The notes beneath the pieces are model-generated. The model saw only the letters and a program-made list of their open reading frames with translations. It did no database searches and was not told the DNA's origin. The position numbers and the translations under genes were made by a program. 64,000 nucleotides of DNA, from the NCBI GenBank assembly GCA_041394885.1, contig JAWKHI010000008.1, positions 62,001-126,000 of the forward strand. Reading direction: 5' to 3'. Numbering within the stretch: the stretch's first letter is position 1; every line of letters starts with the position of its first letter. The DNA comes from DSOI01 sp041394885 (GTDB taxonomy: Bacteria > Acidobacteriota > Terriglobia > Bryobacterales > Bryobacteraceae). Below are positions 1 through 10,400 of this stretch, piece after piece.

Positions 1-636
1 ACGGCCAACCGGAACGGTTTCTACTATGTACTCGATCGGGCCAATGGTAAGTTTCTGCAAGGGAAACCGTTCGCGAAAGTTACCTGGGCCAACGGGCTCG
101 ACGACAACGGCCGGCCAATCGTGTTGCCCAATACCGAGCCTACGGCGGAGGGAAATCTCGTTTGGCCATCGCTCGGCGGCGGCACGAACTGGTACAGCCC
201 GGCTTACAGTCCGGTAACGGGACTTTTTTATGCGCCGGTCCGCGAGCAGGGCGCTTATTACTTCAAAGGCGAGGCGATCTTCAAGCCCGGCGAGATGTTC
301 AACGGCGGCGGCCAACGCACCGTCCCCGAAGAGAACCCCTATGGCGCCGTCCGTGCCATTGACGCCACTACCGGAAACCTGAAGTGGGAGTTCCGCATGC
401 AGACGCCGGCCAACACGAGCATCCTCGCCACCCAGGGCAATCTCGTCTTCACCGGCACCAGCCAGGGCGATTTCTTTGCGCTCAACGCCACCACCGGCGA
501 CGCCCTGTGGCGTTTCAAAGGCGGGTGGTCCTCCGGGTCTAACCCGGTCACTTACTTATCCCACGGTAAACAGAACATCGCGATTCCCATCGGAAAAGCG
601 CTGTTCGTGTTCGGCCTGTTCGAAGACGGCGAGTAA
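1..636 (+). CDS. PQQ-dependent dehydrogenase, C-terminal part
   Basis: The reading frame is open from the first base of the window, so the 5' end is missing and only the last 211 residues are seen. Repeats of the type AIDATTGNLKWEF and ALNATTGDALWRF are the tryptophan-docking blades of quinoprotein (methanol/ethanol dehydrogenase type) eight-bladed propellers. The end (GSNPVTYLSHGKQNIAIPIG) also fits that family. Such enzymes oxidise alcohols or sugars in the periplasm using PQQ. The catalytic residues would lie upstream and cannot be checked, so the substrate is open. The stop lies two bases before the next start, suggesting co-transcription with the YHYH gene. Confidence 0.85.
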   Translation, partial: TANRNGFYYVLDRANGKFLQGKPFAKVTWANGLDDNGRPIVLPNTEPTAEGNLVWPSLGGGTNWYSPAYSPVTGLFYAPVREQGAYYFKGEAIFKPGEMFNGGGQRTVPEENPYGAVRAIDATTGNLKWEFRMQTPANTSILATQGNLVFTGTSQGDFFALNATTGDALWRFKGGWSSGSNPVTYLSHGKQNIAIPIGKALFVFGLFEDGE

Positions 637-638
637 GC

Positions 639-1796
639 ATGAAGAGCGCGATCCTCGGCATCTTGGCGATTGCACCGCTCTGTTTTTCGCAGGACGTACC
701 GTGCCCGAAAGACGTTTTCCTCGACGTTTCCAAATACCCCGGCGCCGGACCGCAGTACCCGAAGCCTCGCCTGGATGCCGGCTGCGAAGGGGAGACGCTC
801 GTGGTGCGCAGCAATGGCATACCCCACTACGAGTTCGTTCAGGTAACGCCGAATCCTCTCAAGGAGCAGGATTACGAATTTCGCCTCCCACTCGCGCCCA
901 AGCTGGCCAGCCAGCCCACTCCGATCCCTTTGCTCGGGAGCGCCGGGCTCACCATCAATGGACTTGTCTTCTACGGACCTAACGAAGGTCCGGTTCCCGA
1001 GTCCGAACAGTTCGGCGACCCGATCTTCAATTCGATCATGGATGCCTGCATGGGCCATACTGCACTCGAATATCACTATCACGCGATGGTGCAGTCCTGT
1101 CTCAGTGCGGTGAAGGAAGGTCGGCCGTCTCCGATTCTCGGCTTCGCCTACGACGGCTTCCCAATCCGTGGTCCATGGGGATGCCTCGACAAAGATTGCG
1201 CCAAAGTGGTGAAGTTCAAAAGCAGTTGGGAAAAAGTTAGAAAGCCGCACACCGATTCCTGGGACGCCTACGACTACGTGAGGAAGGACGGTCCAGAGTA
1301 TCTGGACCAATGCAATGGCCGCACCGGTCCCGACGGCGCCTATAGTTATCACGTCACCGAAACCTGGCCGTACATCATCGGATGTTATGCGGGTGAACCG
1401 GTCCGCCAACGGCGGCCTGGCGTAAGCCGGGGCCCAGGCGGACCTCCTCCTGGCGGCCCGCCCCGTCCAACCGCACAGCAGGTAGCAGCGGCGGCAGCGA
1501 AGCTGAAGATCGATCCGGCCGTGTTGGCCAAGGCCTTGCGCGTCACCCCAGGCTCAGTGAAGCCGATCAACCTGGCGGCGTCCGCGCGCGCGTTGCAGGT
1601 GACCGAAAGCGACCTGGCCGAAGCCCTCGGCCTGCGACGTCCGCCCGCGCGCCAGCGACCAAATCAGGCCCCACCGGGCCAGGCACCGTGTTTCTTTCGA
1701 TGCGGCCAAAGCGACGCCAAAGCCACCGGCTGCACGCTCACCCCGGACCACAAGGTGGTCTGCGGCCGGCCCTGCGAAAACAACCGATGCGGCTAG
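639..1796 (+). CDS. Secreted YHYH-domain protein
   Basis: 385 residues. A short signal peptide (MKSAILGILAIAPLCFS) is followed by a domain holding the diagnostic YHYH at residues 145-148 and downstream FAYDGFPIRGPWG, the hallmark of the YHYH family (function unknown, exported, probably metal-binding). Many cysteines suggest disulfides. After about residue 265 there is a Gly/Pro-rich linker, then an Ala-rich helical stretch (residues 285-335) with two copies of a LKIDPAVLAKALRVTP-like motif, and a Cys-rich tail ending CENNRCG. The start is two bases after the quinoprotein stop, and the 3' end overlaps the next start by 10 bases, so the three genes look like an operon. Confidence 0.8.
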   Translation: MKSAILGILAIAPLCFSQDVPCPKDVFLDVSKYPGAGPQYPKPRLDAGCEGETLVVRSNGIPHYEFVQVTPNPLKEQDYEFRLPLAPKLASQPTPIPLLGSAGLTINGLVFYGPNEGPVPESEQFGDPIFNSIMDACMGHTALEYHYHAMVQSCLSAVKEGRPSPILGFAYDGFPIRGPWGCLDKDCAKVVKFKSSWEKVRKPHTDSWDAYDYVRKDGPEYLDQCNGRTGPDGAYSYHVTETWPYIIGCYAGEPVRQRRPGVSRGPGGPPPGGPPRPTAQQVAAAAAKLKIDPAVLAKALRVTPGSVKPINLAASARALQVTESDLAEALGLRRPPARQRPNQAPPGQAPCFFRCGQSDAKATGCTLTPDHKVVCGRPCENNRCG

Positions 1797-2930
1797 GACG
1801 CCTCGCCTTCGTAGCGGCGGCGATCCTGGCTGCCATCGCGGCACGGCCCCAGAATCACTCACAACATCGGATTACACCGGTCTGGCCCGATCGGCCCATC
1901 CCGTCAATCACACTTCACTTCGTTCCGGATCAAATGGACGGCTACAACCTTTACATCGAGACACAGAACTTCCGATTCACGCCGGAGGCTGTGAACACGG
2001 AGCCTGTCTCCAACGAAGGCCATGCCCACCTGTATGTAAATCAACGAAAAGTCGCCCGCCTCTATTCGCAATGGAGCCACCTGTCGCGTACGCTGCTGGA
2101 TGGCCGCTATAACGTTGTGCGCGTGGAGCTGAACGCAAATGACCATACCGTTTGGGGCGCGGGCGGGGAACCCGTGCAAGCCGAGGTATTACTCGATGCG
2201 AGCGTTCAGGATCGCGACCCGATTGTTCGCGAGAAGATAAGCTACAGACTAACTTGGAACCAAGGCGCTGCCACGCGGGAGGCGCAGGGCGGCTGGAGCC
2301 TCACCAATGATCTGGGCTATCGGTTCCATATAACTGCCGGTAGGCTGGTGACTCGCAACCTCGAACTCATTACTTGCCACACGTTTTCTTCCTCCGCTCC
2401 CGCTGTGGCGCTTTTTGGCCTTTTTCACGCCGTGCAGGCAGGGCACAGCAGTCTGGTCCCGAGCCAATCGCGCATAGTAAATCCGGTGGAGGAGGATCTG
2501 GCCACCGCCGGCGACCAGGTACTGGAACCGAGAACCGTCACGGACCCGAGCTATTGCGAAGCCCACTATCTCGTCGCCCAACCGGCAACGGGCGGCCCCA
2601 GCTTTGCGCTCTCGGGCACTTATCGCAATCCGGGCGAGGTTCGCGATCGCCCTTTTCGCGTCGCCACCCACGCAGCCTTCGGTCAAATCAAGACTCTGAT
2701 GCAGGCAGATTACCGCTCGAAGCCAGCCAAGCCAAGCCCTCGACGGGGGCATCCGCGTGAACGTGGAGCGATCGCTCGAGAGCCTGCTGCAAGGCATCGA
2801 TCCTACGGTTGAGCAGACAGAGGCGAACGCGGCGAAAATCGTGCGTTCCTGGTGGAACGTACACGGCCTTGCCGGTGGAGAAGCCCTAGCTATTGGACGC
2901 GGAGGGATGGATCGGCTCACGGCACCGTGA
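1787..2930 (+). CDS. Secreted protein of unknown function, C-terminus frameshifted
   Basis: The start MRLGRLAFVAAAILAAIAA (signal peptide) overlaps the end of the YHYH gene. The N-terminal half carries NEGHAHLYVNQRKVARLYSQ and VRVELNANDHTVW, a small beta domain I associate with acidobacterial secreted proteins found near YHYH genes. The second half (about residues 150-310) contains several cysteines (ELITCHTF, SYCEAHYLV). The frame that starts the gene runs to 2812, but protein-like sequence continues in another frame from about 2736 (GGIRVNVERSLESLLQGIDP) to a TGA at 2928-2930. A one-base shift inside the AGCCA repeat at 2721-2738 would join them. The 3' end overlaps paralog A convergently by 14 bases. 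Function unknown. Confidence 0.6.
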
Positions 2931-5900
2931 TCGTGGCCATCGCCTGCCAGCCCGAATTATTCTCCGCCACACTGCGCGCAGCGGCAAAGACGATCCGGTC
3001 CCCTGGAACGCTCCGGTCAACGTCATGTTCAGCGTCAGCGTCACCGTATTCCCGACTCCACGATCCCCGATCCCGGCGTTGATCGCGCATTGACTATTGT
3101 TCGCGATCCCTGTACCCGGAATCGCAATCGTGCCGGCGAACGGACCCTCCGGCGGCCCCCGCGTCGTTCACCAGCAGCAGCGTCCGTGTCGGCCGCACAT
3201 AGGCGATGAAGAAGTGCTGCGGCCGTCGATGCCGTCGTTGATCAGTATGTTGAGCACGTTGAGTCGGCGAATCCGTTCACGTCGGAGAAGACAGTCGTCA
3301 GCGTCACCACGTTCTCTGCCCGCGCCGGGCTCATGCTGATCACTGCCGTGGCCGGCTGGGTAAACGGCACCGTCCACACGCCCTTGGCGTGCCATCCGCT
3401 GTTGCGGTGCTCGACGGTGCCGCGGGCGCCGTTGCGGTAATGAATCCGGCGTCCTCGAACCCCGCCGTGAAACTCATGTTCAAGGTCAGGGAAACGGTGT
3501 TGCCGGAGCCGGTCACCGACGATCCGGTGGCATTGATCGAACATTGGCTATTGCCCACCGCACCCGAGCCCGGGATGGTGATGGAGCCGGCAAAACGGGC
3601 CCCGGCCTGGCCGGCGTCGTTCACCAGAAACAGCGTTCCGGTGGAACGGGCGAAGGCGATGTAACAGGCGTTGCGGCCGTCAATGGCATTGGCTAATGAG
3701 CACGTTCAGGATGTTCAGGTCCGAGAAGCCGTCAGGATCGCTGAAGTTGAAGGTGAACAGCCCGGAAGATCCCGTCCCGGACGCCGGAGACATCCCTACC
3801 ACTACCGGTTGCCCGCCCCCTTGGGTGACCGTGAATGTCTGCCCGGCGACGGTGATCGTACCATGCGGTTGGCGCCGCCGTTCGCGGCTACCGTGTAGCT
3901 CACCGTACCATTCCCGCTTCCGGATGCGGAGGCTCCGGCGACGGTAATCCAGGCGGCATTGCTCACGGCTGTCCACGCGCATCCTCTGGCGCCGATGGCG
4001 ACTGAGCCCACCCCTGGCTGCCCGGAAGCCGGTGCTGGCCGATGTGGGAGAGATCGAGAAGCTGCATGCCGCACCTGCTTGTGACGGTGAATGTCTGGCC
4101 CGGTCCAGGTGACGATTGCGGGGCAATGGTCATAGTGCCGGTGCGCTGGTCGAGTTGGGGTTGGCAGCCCAGGAGGTATTGCGCAGCGCCGTTTCCGCTT
4201 CCCGACGTCGCCCCGCTGGTGACAGTGATCCAGCCGGTGTTGCTCGTGGCCGTCCAAGCACAGCCACTGGAGCGAATACGAGACGGAGGCCGCGCCGGAG
4301 GACGCTTCGACGCTGGCTTTCGCCGAGGGCGGATTCAGCCCGTAGCTGGCAGTCGATCGTTGTTGTCGGGTCGCTGACGGAAGCCGGCGATATCGCCCCG
4401 CCTCCCTCGACAGTAGCAACATTCGTGACGTTGGGGGCATCGGCTGCCACATTCACAGTCAAGTTCAAGTCCGGATAACTCATCCCGGCCGGCAAAGAGT
4501 CGCTCCGGTCGCAAATCAATCCTTTATCGATCCCTTAAGTCGGCAGTTCCAACCGGTTGCCTGGAAACTGGAGATGGTCAGTCCGGTTGGTATCGTGTCT
4601 ACCACCTCCACACCCACATCCGGAGCTGTGGCCGCGGCCCCGGTATTGGTCACTTTGATCACATAAGAGCCTTTCGTTCCCCGAACGAAGTTACCGGAGT
4701 GAGTCTTGGTGATTTGCCACAACGGAGCCGGCCTTAGCCGGAAGGAGGCGGCGCAGTCGTTCCAGGTACCTCCGCAAGGTCCGGCAATCGATGGAAAGTC
4801 GGGCGCGTCGGCGGAAAGATTGATCGATGACCCGCCGTAGTCTTGGCTCGAATATAGCGTCGCCTTCCATCCGTGAGGCACCTGAATCGAGGAAATCCGG
4901 TTCTCCCAATTGCTGTCGGCAAGCCGCGGGTTGTCGGCATCCGCGACGAACATGGCGCCCTCATAGTTGGTGTGCTCAAAAAATTTGATTGTGGCCGGCG
5001 GCACGATCGTGAACGACTGGGCGCAGTCGCTCCAGGCGCCTCCACAGGGCCCGGGAACGCCGGACAAGTTTGGCACGTCGGCCCAGAATACGGTGGAGTC
5101 CCCGGGTATATACCTGGATTAGCATACAGAGTGGCAACCTTCCAACCGGGCGGGATCTGGATGGACGAGATCGTGTTGCTCCAACCGAGGCGCCTGCTGA
5201 GGAGTGCCCTGTAATCCCGCTCAACTCGATACCCTGATACTGCGTGCCACCCCAGAATCGGACGAAGTTCCTGAAATAGTACGCCGCTCCGAATTAGATG
5301 CCCCATCACTGGCCCCGTTGCCGTCGACCCCTGTGGCGCTGCTGTCCTCGCCCAACGCGCCGACCACCGTGTCGCCGGACACCGCCACCGACCAGCCGAA
5401 CTCGTCTTCCCCTCCAGTGTTGGAAGCTTTCAGATACGCTTGCTGGCTCATCAGTCCCGCCGTTGCGCACGAACACATACGCCGCTCCGCTGCGAGTGCC
5501 GAGTTGTCGGCCCCATTGCCGTTGACCCCGGTTGCGTCGCTGTCCTCGCTTTCCGCCCCGACCACCGCCGTGTCGCTTCTGACGCCGCCACCGAAACGCC
5601 GAATAAATCACCCGCCGCGGCGTTGGACGCTTTTAGATACGCTTGCTGGCCCACGTCCCGCCGTTGCGCACGAACCCGCAGCCGGGCCTTAAGGCTCCAC
5701 TCCCCGCCGAAGCGGATGAATACGTAAGCCGCGCCGCTGCCGCTTTCATTGGGCGCACCCACGACGATAGTATCGCCGGAGATGGCCACCGAATAACCGA
5801 AGTTCTTGAACGACGCCGAGTTGGATGCCTTCAGGTATGCCACCTGGAACCACGCTCCATCTCTGTCGCGCGTGAAAACATAGGCCGCTCCGGAATCGGT

Positions 5901-6785
5901 CGCCGAGTTGTTCGCTTGGTCCCCGTTGACAGTGTTTGCAATGCTGTCTTCCAGGTGCGCCCCCACCACGACGGTGTCGATAGAGACCGCCACGGAATAG
6001 CCGAAACCATCTCCCGACCCTGTGTTGGATGCCTTCAGGTACGCCATCTGCACCAGTGGATCCACCGTCACCGGATAGACCGCCCCCCGCTCATCCACCG
6101 TCATCCGGACGCGCCGGCCGGCGAGTTCGAACCGAGTGGGCAGCACCTTCCCCGCCGCGTCCCAAGCCTTCAACCCGCTGTAGCGGACCACTTGCGCCCC
6201 ACTGCCATCGATGAAGCCCACGCTGTCGCCGCTCAGCCGCGGCTCGAGCCCGCCTCGCACCGCCAGGTCGAATGCCAGCAGCCCCTCTCCCGCCGGACGC
6301 CGCAAGAGCGTAAATCCCTGCTCCAGCCCACGCACGTCATTGACGAACCACTCCTGCACGCCGTCCCCCCGCCGATACCGGATCCTATTTCCATCGGCCC
6401 TTGGCTGGGCCTCGCTTGCCCTTACCATCTGGCCCGCGAAGCCCCAGCTCTCCAGTTCCAGACCCCACGTCCATCCCGCCCCGTCGCCCACGCCTGGCCG
6501 CACCGTGAATCCCCGGCGGTCAAAGTGCGTCATCCACTGCTGGCCCGGATTCCGCATCTTGTAGCCGCCGGCCTCAGCCACGGCGCTGTGGCGGTGACGT
6601 TCATACTCGGCCCGGATGGCCGACCAATCCGCCGCCGACACACCCGCGGGCGGCGCCGTCTCCCCAACCAGTGCGCCGGCGCAGATCGCCAGCAGCGCAA
6701 GTAGAGTCCGTGCTCGGTGGAACCCTCGACGGCGGCTGCGCACGTCCCCCGGCTCGCAAGATGGAGGGGAAGCAATATTCTGCAT
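2917..6785 (-). pseudogene. Giant secreted FG-GAP/crystallin/BACON protein, paralog A (mosaic, many frameshifts)
   Basis: Same architecture as the intact paralog B. The N-terminal part (6785 down to about 5690) is open and nearly identical to paralog C: LLALLAICAGALVG signal, ADWSAIRAEYERHRHSA, VDPLVQMAYLKASNT, then propeller blades. The middle (about 5690-4060) is its own sequence: blades, crystallin-like modules (ISSIQVPHGWKATLY), and a DUF11 domain (ITKTHSGNFVRGTKGSYVIK). The last 1.14 kb (about 4055-2917) is nearly identical to the end of paralog B. At least eight one- or two-base indels break the frame between 3000 and 5600, against a clean equivalent in B. Either a decayed gene or unpolished sequence. 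An alternative start is the GTG at 6743. Confidence 0.7.
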
Positions 6786-6858
6786 TCGCCGATGCTGTCA
6801 CAAATATCCACGCCATGCAAGCGGTTAGCGGCACAAGGCGCGGACCCGCGATCGGACG

Positions 6859-7356
6859 CTACGCCAAGTCAGAAACCACCCCGCTGCTGTCCCCCAGCGT
6901 CTCAACCGGCACCCCCATCCGATCCAGCAGCGCCCGGAACAGATTCGCCATCGGCGTCTCGTTCGGGTAACGCACCAGCCGTCCCGGCTTCAAAGTCCCG
7001 CACCCGCGGCCGGCCAGCACCAGCGGCAGGTTCGCGCGATCGTGTCCGTGCCCATCGCTCAGCCCGCTCCCATACGGGTGATGCGTCAACCAGTGATGCG
7101 CCTCCGGTTCTCGCGCAGGATCGCCCGCGCTAACAGCAGCGTCTCCCGCCGCATCGCTTCCAATACCTCATCCTCGGCCAGCGGAACCGCCAAACTCTGC
7201 CACGGCGGCCCCGCGCCGGTAGCGCTCCTACTCCGTACGGATGTCCCGCCAATCCGAAGCCGAGAGATCCTTCGACGGCGCGACCGCTGCCAGACCCGTG
7301 TCGCCAAGGCCCACCGCGAGCAGCGCAAGCAGAATCACCCGCCGGCGAGTTCCTGA
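6859..7356 (-). pseudogene. Deletion scar: propeller N-terminus, DUF1592 piece and DUF1552 C-terminus joined
   Basis: Read on the minus strand this holds three fragments. About 7356-7205 encodes a signal peptide plus KDLSASDWRDIRTE, the N-terminus of another giant propeller protein. About 7190-7100 encodes AEDEVLEAMRRETLLLARAI, matching the interior of the intact DUF1592 protein (DDEVLEAMRRETLLFARAI). 7089-6859 encodes the last ~76 residues of a DUF1552 protein (YGSGLSDG, LPLVLAGRGCGTLKPGRLVR, ending DSSGVVSDLA). The intact gene order at 24423-17133 is DUF1592, DUF1552, propeller gene, so this looks like what remains after large deletions in a duplicated cassette. A second, more damaged copy lies at 16547-17100. 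Confidence 0.7.
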
Positions 7357-7423
7357 CGCACCGCAGCGGCCCCCGCTGGCTGTGAGTTGGAGAATTCCAA
7401 AAATCGCCGTGAGCTCCGAAGCC

Positions 7424-10400
7424 TCAGTTTGGAGGAACGGTGATCGTCGCCATCGCCTGCCAACCCGAATTATTCTCCGCCACATCGCGCGCAGCGGCAA
7501 AGACGATCCGGTCCCCCTGGAACGCTCCGGTCAACGTCAGGTTCAGCGTCAGCGTCACCGTATTCCCGGACTCCACGATCCCCGATCCCGTGGCGTTGAT
7601 CGCGCACTGACTATTGTTCGCGATCCCTGTACCCGGAATCGCAATCGTGCCGGCGAACGGACCTCCGGCGGCCCCCGCGTCGTTCACCAGCAGCAGCGTC
7701 CGTGTCGGCCGCACATAGGCGATGTAGCAGGCGTTGCGGCCGTCGATGCCGTCGTTGATCAGTATGTTGAGCACGTTGAGGTCGGCGAATCCGTTCACGT
7801 CGGAGAAGACAGTCGTCAGCGTCACCACGTTCCCTTCTGCCCGCGCCGGGCTCATGCTGATCACTGCCGTGGCCGGCTGGGTAAACGGCACCGTCCACAC
7901 GCCCTTGGCGTGCCATCCGCTGTTGTGCTCGACGGTGTCGCGCGCCGCCAGGTAATGAATCCGGCGTCCCCCGAACCCCGCCGTGAAACTCATGTTCAAG
8001 GTCAGGGAAACGGTGTTGCCGGAGCCGGTCACCGACGATCCCGTGGCATTGATCGAACATTGGCTATTGCCCACCGCACCCGAGCCCGGGATGGTGATGG
8101 AGCCGGCAAACGGGCCCCCGGCCTGGCCGGCGTCGTTCACCAGAAACAGCGTTCCGGTGGAACGGGCGAAGGCGATGTAACAGGCGTTGCGGCCGTCAAT
8201 GGCATTGCTAATGAGCACGTTCAGGATGTTCAGGTCCGCGAAGCCGTCAGGATCGCTGAAGTTGAAGGTGAACAGCCCGGAAGATCCCGTCCCGGACGCC
8301 GGAGACATCCCTACCACTACCGGCTCTCCGGCCCCGCCCTGGGTGACCGTGAAGTTCGCTTCGGCGACGGTGATCGTACCCATGCGGTTGGCGCCGCCGT
8401 TCGCGGCTACCGTGTAGCTCACCGTACCATTCCCGCTTCCGGATGCGGAAGCTCCGGCGACGGTAATCCAGGCGGCATTGCTCACGGCTGTCCACGCGCA
8501 TCCCCCTGGCGCCGTGACGGCGACTGAGCCCACCCCGCCGTTCGAGCTGGTGCTGGCCGATGTGGGAGAGATCGAGTAGGTGCAAGCCACGCCCGCCTGC
8601 GTAACGGTGAACGTCTTCCCGGCGATGGTCATGGTGCCGGTTCGCTGCGTGGAGTTGGGGTTGGCGGCAACGTTGTACGAGACCGTCCCGTTCCCGCTCC
8701 CCAATGCCCCGCCGACGATGGTGATCCACGCGGCATTGCTCACGCTTGTCCAGGCGCATCCGCCCTGCGCAACGACGGACACGATGGTCCCGCCTCCACC
8801 CGCTCCGTAACTGAACGATGTGGGAGAGAGGGAGTAACTGCACGCCGCGCCCGCCTGGGTGACTGTGAATGTCTTCCCCGCGATGGTCATCGTGCCGGCA
8901 CGCTCGGTTGAGTTCGGGTTGGCCGCGACGGTGTATTGGACAGCGCCGTTCCCGCTTCCGTTTACCTCGCTGTTGACGGTGATCCACGCAGCATTGCTCA
9001 CCGCCGTCCAGGCACATCCGCCGGAAGCAAAGACCAGGACGATCGCCGCCTCTCCGCCCGCTCCGAAGCTAGCCTGACCGGAGGGCGGATTCAGCCCGTA
9101 GCTGCAGTCGATGATCGTTGTCGGATCGCTGGCAGAGGCCGGCAAGACCGCCCCGCCTCCGCTGACCGTCGCAACATTCGTGACACTGGCGGGAGCATCG
9201 GCCGCCACCCGCACACCTAGCGTCAAATCCGGATAACTCTTCCCCGCCAGCAAGGGCGTCTCGGTCGCATTACACCGGTTCGGTGCGCAAGACCAGAAGT
9301 CTCCCCCAAAGGAGACGGCGGTCAGTCCTTGCGGTAGCGCGTCTTCCACTTGGACCGAACGATTTCCAAGTGCGGCCTTAGCGCCGATATTGGTGATTTT
9401 GATCACATATTCGCCCTGTTGGCCCCGGACGAAGTTCCCCGAATGAGTCTTGGTGATGGCCCACAAGGGAGTTGGCCCGAGTCGGAACGAGTTCGCACAG
9501 TCGTTCCAGTTGCCCCCACAGAGGGTGGGTCCGGGAGTCGATGGGAGGTCCCGCGCGTCGGCTGCGAACTGCCTGGGCTCCAGACCGGTGTAGTCTTGGC
9601 CGGTGTACAAAGTTACTTTCCACCCGAGTGGAACCTGTATTGAGGAAATCCGGTTGTCCCAGCCGCTATCGGCGAGCCGCGGGTTCTCTGCGTCCGCGAT
9701 CAACACGGCACCCGCATAGTTGGTGTGCTCGAAGAACTTGACTGTGGCCGGCGGCACGATCGTGAACGACTGGGCACAGTCGTTCCAGCTCCCTCCACAG
9801 GGTCCCCGAATGGCGGACAGGTTCGGCACGTCGGCCCAGAACACCATGGAATCCCCGGCGTAGTTTGGACTAGCGTACAGGGTAACCTTCCAACCGGGCG
9901 GGATCTGGATGGAAGAGATCCAACCGAAGCCGAGGGCGCTCAGTTGAGGAGAGTCTGCAATCCCGTTCAACTCGATCCCCTGATACTGCGTGTCACCCCA
10001 GAACCGGATGAAATTCCGGAAATAGTAGGCCGCGCCGGATTGAGGCGCCATGTTGTCTGCTGGATTGCCGCCAGTTCCGGACCCGTTGCCGTCCTCCCCT
10101 CGCGCCCCGGCCAGCACCGCATCGCCAGACACCGCCACGGACCAGCCGAACTCGTCACCGGGGTCCACGTGGTCGGCTTTCAGATTCGCCTCGAGGCCCC
10201 AAGTCCCGTTCTTGCGCGCAAACAGATAGGCGGAGCCTGCCGGCGAGTTGCCGATTTTCCTATTTGGCTCGCCCACCACCACGGTTTCGCCGGACGCCGC
10301 CACCGACCAGCCGAAATCCGCACCTGCCTCCGGATTCGGAGCTTTCAACAACGCCGGTTCGTTCCAAAGCACCTGGGACACGCCGGCCGCTATTTCGAAG

